From contig OX439132.1 in NCBI GenBank assembly GCA_949318235.1, forward strand, positions 4,648,886 to 4,712,885: 64,000 bases of DNA. Direction: 5' to 3'. Origin of the DNA: Ecdyonurus torrentis. Taxonomy: Eukaryota; Arthropoda; Insecta; Ephemeroptera; Heptageniidae. This document shows positions 54,842 to 64,000 of the stretch, one piece after another. The notes below the pieces were generated by a model. It saw only the letters and a program-made list of their open reading frames with translations, was not told the origin of the DNA and made no database searches. How positions within the stretch are numbered: position 1 is the stretch's first letter; each line of letters opens with the position of its first letter. Both the position numbers and the translations under genes were made by a program.

Positions 54842-56439
54842 TATAAAATACATTATATTGTTGTAACTTTAATATTTTAATTAGGAAATAAAAATTAATG
54901 TTGATGATAATTTAATTATTAAGCAGCTATTTTTAAAGAATTAGAATAATTGAGATAATTGAGAAATAAATAAGTTTGTACGATATGTTATTAAATACGT
55001 AAATAAAGCTCTTACAATATTGAAATAAAACGTAATTAGGTCCAGACTTTATAACTGGCAGACTTGGTAATGCATATTATAATGAACCAAATAAGCTATA
55101 GAGAAATGAAACTTGACATTTTTTATATTAATGTACTAGGACTAGACTTCATGATGGTGGTCTCAAAATTGATCTCAAGTCAATATTTATATTTTTAGCT
55201 AAGATTCAAGCTTTTCTATTTAAATAGCTTATATGGACAAAAATAAACACATAATAAAAAATGCTGGCTAAAACACAGCATATGCAACACCATATAATTT
55301 ACGCTTGCGTATATGGGGAACATAACATAATAGTTTAAGATGTTCAGCATAATTTACTTATAGGTAATTACAATTTAGCAATATTTGTGCTCTACAATAT
55401 AGTATAATTATTCAGTAATTACGTAAATTATTTTTTCCTTGGAAGAAATCGCAATTGAGTCAGGAACAGAATTGTGTCAAGTAAAAAATATTTGGACAGT
55501 TCGAGGAGCAAATTTAGCACCTTAGGTAATACCATGGTAAATCCACATCTTAACAAAACTGATTTGCTTTTTTTGTTCCTCAAACCACTCAATTTTTTCT
55601 TGCAATACACGATTGCATGATCAATTGCAATTTAAAGTATATCGTGTGTGTTTTTCTCATAAAAATACCATTACATTGAAAATTTAGAGCGAGTTTCTAA
55701 ATATAAAATATTAACACAAACATGTGTACTGTATGTATGCATATGATTTTTAATATTGCATTATTATTTTGTGATATTGATCGAGTTCTTGTGCTACACT
55801 TTTATATAGTAATCCAGTCTATAGACATATGTAGGTATTGTAGGTGTAGGAAATGCAACATGATTAAATAGTAAGTAATATTAATTAAATAAGTAATATT
55901 ATCTGTGATTAATTATATTATGTAATATCATATTTGAGTATCCAAATTCAATAATATAAACTTCATAGTTGGCAACTATGATTACATTGTTGATCTAGTA
56001 ACCTATAGCTAACCTATGTGCACGTTATTATGGTAACACTGTTATATAGTGCATGAATACTTTGTAGTCTGCTGGGAGCCTAAGTAAAATGAGCATCTAA
56101 GCTGAACTGCTCGTGTTTGATTTGTATGAAGTAGACACCTCGAATCTTTAAATTAATCATCTATCATATTATAACAAATATAATACAATAGGTTTCTCGG
56201 CAGATGCAATAGAACTGCACATACTGCACGGAAAACATAAATTTGAGAAATTATTCATGCAGTTATAGATATAACTCTTCATTACAAACCAATAACTTGG
56301 TTGAAAAAGTTTAAACAGTAACTTGTTAATAAAAATGTTATTTCTTCAGCCGGTAAATAGTTAGCTCTTTAAATTTTAAAAAACTTTGTAGATATCCAAC
56401 AAATTAATTATAAAAAAAGGTCTGAATAGTAACACATTA
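54842..56439. other. Intergenic region after gene 3
   Basis: AT-rich, with an AT palindromic tract at about 55300-55440. No coding region supported. Confidence 0.5.
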
Positions 56440-56815
56440 GTTACTTTTTTCCGTGTGGCCGACCATGGTCTAAATACAAAGCCCGGGATTCGTCATGACA
56501 ACCTTAGGGCAAACCGTGGAAATAGAAAATAAGCATGTTACGTTATAATTAGTATATATTTACATAAATTGAGTACAAACAAATTTTATTGTTGCATTTA
56601 CGTCGTCATGGAATGCAAGTAAACACGTATTAATTGTGCTACGTTTTGATTTAATATTATTATTAATTTCACGTATACGCACCCAGCAAGGACTTGAAAC
56701 TTTACTCACTAAAGAACACACAGTTAAGATACACTTATACTTATATTTTATACAGATGAGTTTGAGATTTTACAAGTCAGCTGCTGTCACCACTCAACTA
56801 TCTCAGCTATCTTAT
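56440..56815 (-). mobile_element. SINE, degraded third copy
   Basis: CAGCTGCTGTCACCACTCAA (56779-56798), read on minus, gives TAGTTGAGTGG as a decayed A box next to GACAGCAGCTGACTTG, as in the first copy. The body match TGACAACCTTAGGGCAAACC lies near 56497. The spacing between the two is altered. Confidence 0.4.
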
Positions 56816-57299
56816 TATATACCAGTACCAGGTCAATAATCTTATATTAATGTGTTGTGCACATATGTAAGATTATTAGGATTACATATATCACATTTTA
56901 GTCTTATGAAGGTGAAGACGTGAACACAAATAGAGATGGTGTATTAAAAACTTAACTTACCTCTAGACGTGATGTATGGTCACACTTTGTCGTTATTAAA
57001 ATCTGCAGTGATATGCACCTTAGTTCATAAATACAAAATTACTTGTCTGTATATGTTTGATTTTTGAGAATAAAAACGATAAAATAGATTATTCATTTAC
57101 AATATAAAAAAGCACTATATCTAGGCGAGATAACAATAAAAAATACATATATACGAGTTATGATACTGAACTATTTGCGGTGCTTCTTTTAATTTTATAT
57201 CCGCAACTATTCATAAATATACAAAATATAAAGCACTTCATAGTTTTCAGTGAATACGATGTTGTCCACTCACGCCACGATGCACTCAACTGACCGCAG

Positions 57300-59335
<2,036 letters not shown>

Positions 59336-59341
59336 TTTATT
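59336..59341 (-). terminator. Candidate polyadenylation signal of the TPR gene
   Basis: AATAAA on the minus strand about 80 bases after the stop codon. Confidence 0.4.
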
Positions 59342-59420
59342 ATCTTCTTTAAAAAAACAAAAGCAATCATAAAATATTATTATATTGTGATATAATAAAG
59401 AAAAAAAAATTGTCATTATT

Positions 59421-60794
59421 TTATAGACCGGTTATTTGCACTGCCGGCTCCTCAGGACAAGAGATGGAGTTCAACATCAAAATAGAAGTTAAAGTTTGCA
59501 AAGAATGAGGGTGATTCCTTCCCTGTTGTTTAGTTCTTTCATTAAGTATAAAATTTAACAAAGAAAGAGCTTTATCTCTCTGGCCTAATTTGATATAAAT
59601 TTCAGCTTTATCTTCAAGTAAAGCAAGAGTTTCTACATGATTTTCTCCATTAATTTTCTTACTAATGTTAACTAAATCTCTTTGATAATTCATTGCTTCA
59701 TGAAAATTTTCCATCTTAAATAATACTTTAATAATATTTGATTTTGTTGAAATGGTATTTGGATGATTATCGCTAAGATTTTTTTCTCTTATTTTCAGTA
59801 CAATTTGTAATTCTGTAAGTGCTGATGATTGATGTCCTAATTCCATCATTGCTCTTGCACGATTATGTCGAACTGATAAATAATCATCATTGAACTCATC
59901 TCCATGAAGATTTTTCATGCTAATTATCACATCATTTAAGATACGTAACGCTTCTTCAAATTTTCCTATCGTCATTAAAGTAGTGGCTTTGTTATTCTTA
60001 GTTTTGTATACATCATAACTATTTTCACCATATTTTTTAATTTCTAACTCTAGAAGTTTTTCAGTTGTTATTAATACATCTTCATGTTTATCTAACTCCA
60101 TTAATAAACTAATTTTCTTTTGAATTTGTGTCATTTTGAATGAATTTATATCAAAATTTTCTATTTCTATTACATTTGGATTACTATTAATAACTTCATC
60201 TAATAATTTAATTGCTTCTTCTAATTTTCTTTGTTCTACTAAGAGACTTGATATTTTTAATTTGGTTGCTAATGTTGTAAAATGTCCAATATGAAAATAT
60301 TGTTCTTCACATTCTAATATTGTTTTAAAACAATTTAAACAATCAGAAGTTCTTTCAAGATTTTCCATTAGTTGAACACGTAAATGTAAATGATCTAAAT
60401 ATAATAATTGATGTTCTTCAAATGTTATTATTTCTAAATTTTGATTACATATTTTTAATGCTTCATCATATTTTGTAAGATATTTCAAAGCACAAGCAAC
60501 TTGAAGTCTTGTTTTCAGAGTATCTAAATGTTTTGCTCCCAATATTTTACTTCTAACATCATAAACTTGAGTGAAGATTCTTAAGGATTCTTCGTAAAGT
60601 TCCATATTTAATAACATTTTAGCTTTTTTTGTTTTCATTATTAAAACATATGAATTTTCTTTACCTAAGATGGCTTGTTCTTCTAGTAGAAATTTGTTGT
60701 AAACTTGAAAAGCTTCATCAAATTTTTCTTCTTCTTTAAAAGCTTTGGCTTCTGCTTTCAAAGCGATGAATTTCTTTACTGATTTTTCAGACAT
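59421..60794 (-). CDS. TPR-repeat protein (nephrocystin-3 / kinesin light chain type repeats), single coding exon, 457 aa
   Basis: One open frame of 457 residues on the minus strand from MSEKSVKKFIALKAEAKAF. From about residue 20 to the end it consists of roughly ten tetratricopeptide repeats spaced about 42 residues. The kinesin light chain / NPHP3-type signature is clear: YEESLRIFTQVYDVRSKILG then HLDTLKT, FEEALRILNDVI, ALTELQIVLKIREKNL then HPNTIST, KALSLLNFILNERTKQQG then HPHSLQT. No other domain, signal peptide or membrane segment is seen, so a cytoplasmic protein-protein scaffold is likely. An intron acceptor TTTCTGATTACAG ends directly before the ATG, so the 5' UTR is spliced. Codons are AT-rich like the rest of the window. 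Partners are unknown. AATAAA for the 3' end lies at 59341-59336. Confidence 0.9.
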   Translation of the reverse strand: MSEKSVKKFIALKAEAKAFKEEEKFDEAFQVYNKFLLEEQAILGKENSYVLIMKTKKAKMLLNMELYEESLRIFTQVYDVRSKILGAKHLDTLKTRLQVACALKYLTKYDEALKICNQNLEIITFEEHQLLYLDHLHLRVQLMENLERTSDCLNCFKTILECEEQYFHIGHFTTLATKLKISSLLVEQRKLEEAIKLLDEVINSNPNVIEIENFDINSFKMTQIQKKISLLMELDKHEDVLITTEKLLELEIKKYGENSYDVYKTKNNKATTLMTIGKFEEALRILNDVIISMKNLHGDEFNDDYLSVRHNRARAMMELGHQSSALTELQIVLKIREKNLSDNHPNTISTKSNIIKVLFKMENFHEAMNYQRDLVNISKKINGENHVETLALLEDKAEIYIKLGQRDKALSLLNFILNERTKQQGRNHPHSLQTLTSILMLNSISCPEEPAVQITGL

Positions 60795-61031
60795 CTGTAA
60801 TCAGAAAGGAAAAAAAATATAAATATTTTTTGTTTCTTTACTATTTAAAAAAATAATAATTACTTTATATAAAATTTCCCATTTTATTATTTTTAAGGGT
60901 TAAGCTAATCAAAAAATGAAATCGTCAACTGGAGCTGATTTTGACACAGTGTTACTTAAGACCGAGACAAACTCAAATATCTAAAAATTATGCAACTGAA
61001 AGGTAAAATTATAGCCTATATATAATATAGG

Positions 61032-61032
<1 letters not shown>

Positions 61033-61119
<87 letters not shown>
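61033..61119. repeat. TA microsatellite
   Basis: About 43 TA units in the 5' UTR intron of the TPR gene. Confidence 0.95.
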
Positions 61120-61121
<2 letters not shown>

Positions 61122-61175
61122 AAAATATCGTCTTTTTTATTGTGACAGTATACTGTCGCTTTCACAATAACAACG

Positions 61176-61305
61176 CGATATTTTAAAATATCGAATCAAT
61201 AAATAAATAATGAGCCTATCCTGCCTATCCCTGTAATTCAAAATAATGTTGCGTGGTACGGGATAAGCAAGATAGAATCATTATTTATTTATTTATTCGA
61301 TATTT
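61176..61305. repeat. Inverted repeat in the 5' UTR intron of the TPR gene
   Basis: AAAATATCGAATCAATAAAT..TATCCTGCCTATCCC at left; inverted GGGATAAGCAAGATAG..ATTCGATATTTT at right. It follows an 87-bp TA run. Confidence 0.5.
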
Positions 61306-61399
61306 TGTATATTTTAATCACTAAGTTTGTAACAATTACAAAAATACTATTGCAAGACGTGCACTATACAGTAGCATAAAAAACTTGTGTTGTACTCAC

Positions 61400-61434
61400 C
61401 TTGTCGTGTCTCGTCGTACGGTACTTTGTCAATA
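61400..61434 (-). other. 5' UTR exon of the TPR gene
   Basis: Reading the minus strand, GACACGACAAG|GTGAGT gives a consensus donor just below 61400, pairing with the acceptor at 60795 to remove a 605-base intron. The upstream limit is estimated as about 30 bases below the TATA-like box. Confidence 0.55.
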
Positions 61435-61455
61435 CGTCAAGATATGATTGATAAA

Positions 61456-61464
61456 CTTTTTATA
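61456..61464 (-). promoter_or_regulatory. TATA-like box of the TPR gene
   Basis: TATAAAAAG on the minus strand, followed by ATCAATCATA (initiator-like) and the presumed 5' UTR exon about 30 bases downstream. Confidence 0.5.
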
Positions 61465-61499
61465 ACGGTTCACTGAAATTCTTATCACCTCACGTCTTT

Positions 61500-64000
61500 A
61501 TCTCTTCTCTTAATGGAATTAAGAAGTTCAAACTTCCAATTATTGACGTAAAACTGATAACAAAAAGATTACAATTCACTTCTTCAATTAAATTAATTAT
61601 TATTAAAATATTAAATGTCAAGTAATAAATTTATGTAATAATGTGAAGTAGTATTAAAACAAATGTAAGCTATTAAGTTTTAGACACTTGAACATTTATA
61701 ATGACGTCACAACAACAATAAAAAAACAAAACAGCAACGTGCATCCACACTGCATCAGATGACTGATAACACTGATGACGTCATGAGTCCTAGGAAACTC
61801 GTAAGCTAATTAGCTATAGTTTAATTAACTTATACAATACATTAATAAAGTAAAATAAAAATTATAATTCACTTTTATCAAAAAATTTCTCCTTATTTTG
61901 AGCTTGGAAATATGAACTATTTTACAAAATAGATTAATTTTTTTTATTGTTTCACAAAATTTCACTACATTATTTTAATAACTGTACATCAACGGAAGCT
62001 TGGTGATATAATAATAATTAAAAAAAAAATAATAAAGTAAATGCATATTACTTTCAAACTAATATGTCTCTCGTCTCTTTCTCCTACATTGAAGTATGAA
62101 CTACAATTGTACATCAACAAGTTTTTGTCTATATCATATTTGAGACAATGAGAAATGATAGTCAAACTTATATACTAAAAATAATGCACAAAATAAGTGC
62201 TAGATTACAAACTTCATTATTATATATACTTATCATATTATAAAATAACTTAAAATTACTATCAATCAATATAATTTTATATGGCTATTTGTTTTCGCTG
62301 TTTATTACGATATGTATATTTTATCAAAATGGTTATTATTATTTTCTTATTGAGGTTAGGTGTGAAAGAGTGAACCGAACGTGTTGTCAGTCGTAACCCT
62401 CGACTCTTTTAAAAAAGTATATACTTTTTTCCCTTTTTTATTATTTATTTAATTAAGATGATTATTTAATTTAATAAAACTGTTACTAAATTATAACAGA
62501 ATTATAATAATACTAAACATTATTATATAAGATAATTCTTAAGCATGTAACATAATTATTATGCAGTATATATTTATATTGTTATGAATAAAGTGTAGCC
62601 ATAAATATGCTAGCATATTATTATAAATTTTATCTTAGCCCCTACTGCATAGGCAACTCTTCTAGCAGATATAAGCAACTGGTTGCCTACTTTGCAGGAT
62701 ACTCACTTCGAGCGTTGCGGCCATTTTTTTCTCTCTCTCACTTGTTTTCGTACATTCTTTTCAACCTTTTAAAATATTATAAATATTACGTATATTTTAA
62801 TGAGTTGAATACAATGAGGCGACAGCAATATAGTACAAAATCGAGTTACTTAATATAATATAGGGAATTGTATTGATAAATTGAGCTGGTAATGATCAGG
62901 TACGTATTATTATTTTAGTTTTGTATTCTAATATCACCTATTTATCTTTTGAGTCTGTGATCATTGCAGATGTTTATACTATAGTGATTATAGCAAATCT
63001 TATTAATAGCTCAAAGCAATTTTAGGCTGAAAATGTGATTGACTTACGTAGTGATTGTATTTAGACTTTTATGCACAATAATGCGTAGTATAATAAAAAA
63101 TTGTACTTGAATATGGCAGTACCATAGTACAGTCTTTTTATTATTTCTATTGGTTTATGGCCATTCAATGCAATCAGATGGTTTCAATTGACGCAAAACC
63201 ACGTTTAAATACATGTTATTTGTATATGCCAATAGAAATAATTTTTTTTTTGTCTAGTTACACTTGGAGAAGGCAAAAACACACACAAAAAAAGTACATC
63301 TGCATGATTCTGAATTCTTAACTTTTCTTTCTTTTTAATTAAATTATCTCTTTTTAAAATATCTGGTAGTCACAGATTCCAAAAACTTCACCACAGGTAC
63401 AATATTTGTTACGGCTCGATTCTGCCATCAAAGTTTTTTTAATAACATACAAAAATGAAGTTTTTAATTATATCGGCTAGTAATAATTCTAGAGGATGTA
63501 AAAGTTTAATATAAATAAAATCAGAATAATTAATTTTGGACTTATAAGTTTTTATTTACACCTTAGGGAAAAAATATACAATATCTTATATAATAACTAT
63601 ATAAACAGAAAATATAAAAAAAATTGGTGGATTGATTTTAAAACCAGTCATTAAATACTTCATTTTTTTTCCCAAGAAATCTTCCTTTAAAAAAAAAATG
63701 AAATAATTTTAAGTTACTGATTAATATGTACAAAATATAAGAGTGGTAACTGGCTTCAGAATTATTATATTTTATAATTATTTAAAAAAAAAAAATGCAA
63801 ACTTAAAATTAATATATGGCCCTGAGAAATACGCGTAGACAAGTATTGTTATTTTTGTCGTCACATTTTATATATTACACGATTTTATTTACATCAAATT
63901 GGTTAGTGGTACAATTAATAGAAAAAACAAAATGGGATATGTATTAATAAATGCAAAGATAATGAATAACAAAAAAAGAAAACAAATTTATATTTCAAAT
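61500..64000. other. Right-hand intergenic region
   Basis: No supported gene. 62690-62740 is a short GC-richer patch (ACTTCGAGCGTTGCGGCC), and ATGATCAG|GTACGT at about 62892-62904 resembles a donor, so a first exon of a gene running off the right edge is possible but unproven. Confidence 0.3.

Noticed and set aside
62607..62858. 83-codon frame at the right end
   Set aside because: No domain and ordinary AT-rich composition; may overlap a non-coding first exon of an off-window gene, but nothing proves it.

Overview
This 64 kb window is from a eukaryotic nuclear genome, most likely an arthropod. It is very AT-rich by eye (roughly 70 percent or more), genes have many introns with GT/AG borders, intergenic DNA is full of short inverted-repeat elements and long CT/GA microsatellites, and the first gene belongs to the arthropod BTB family (lola, mod(mdg4), broad, tramtrack) that swaps its 3' exons. 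I cannot place it below phylum. No prokaryotic, organellar or viral gene was recognised.

Layout. (1) 159-31431, plus strand: a BTB/POZ transcription-factor gene whose upstream untranslated exons lie outside the window. Four common exons (166-3655) encode 220 residues with the BTB domain and end in phase 1. Downstream are a 96-nt in-phase cassette and three possible 3' ends, all entered in phase 1: one short C2H2 exon (9856-10076), one three-finger C2H2 exon (22498-22934), and a three-exon module with an atypical Cys/His segment, one C2H2 finger and a BEN-type domain (29481-31431). (2) 36164-49164, plus strand: a TATA-driven 15-exon gene for a predicted secreted protein of 559 residues. It has a signal peptide, an acidic segment, a Met-Gly repeat, a Ser-Glu-Gly repeat, Pro/Glu-rich linkers and a C-terminal region with eight cysteines. 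(3) 50593-54841, plus strand: a 4-exon gene for a second predicted secreted protein (600 residues) with a short Cys-rich head, a Thr/Ser-rich middle and a very acidic Glu/Lys tail. (4) 61464-59336, minus strand: a gene whose coding sequence is one 457-residue exon of tetratricopeptide repeats, with a TATA-like box and one intron in the 5' UTR.

Genes 2 and 3 lie head-to-tail and share a start design: an 18-codon signal exon ending in phase 0, then a short exon ending in phase 1. They look like extracellular structural or matrix proteins, but I recognise neither family. The rest holds many non-autonomous repeats: a tRNA-derived SINE, TA-flanked Tc1/mariner-like elements, TTAA-ended elements (some just upstream of acceptors of gene 2), a 100-bp palindrome family, long hairpins, and tandem repeats. 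61500-64000 has no gene I can support.

All exon models were read by eye from splice motifs and frame continuity. There was no transcript evidence.
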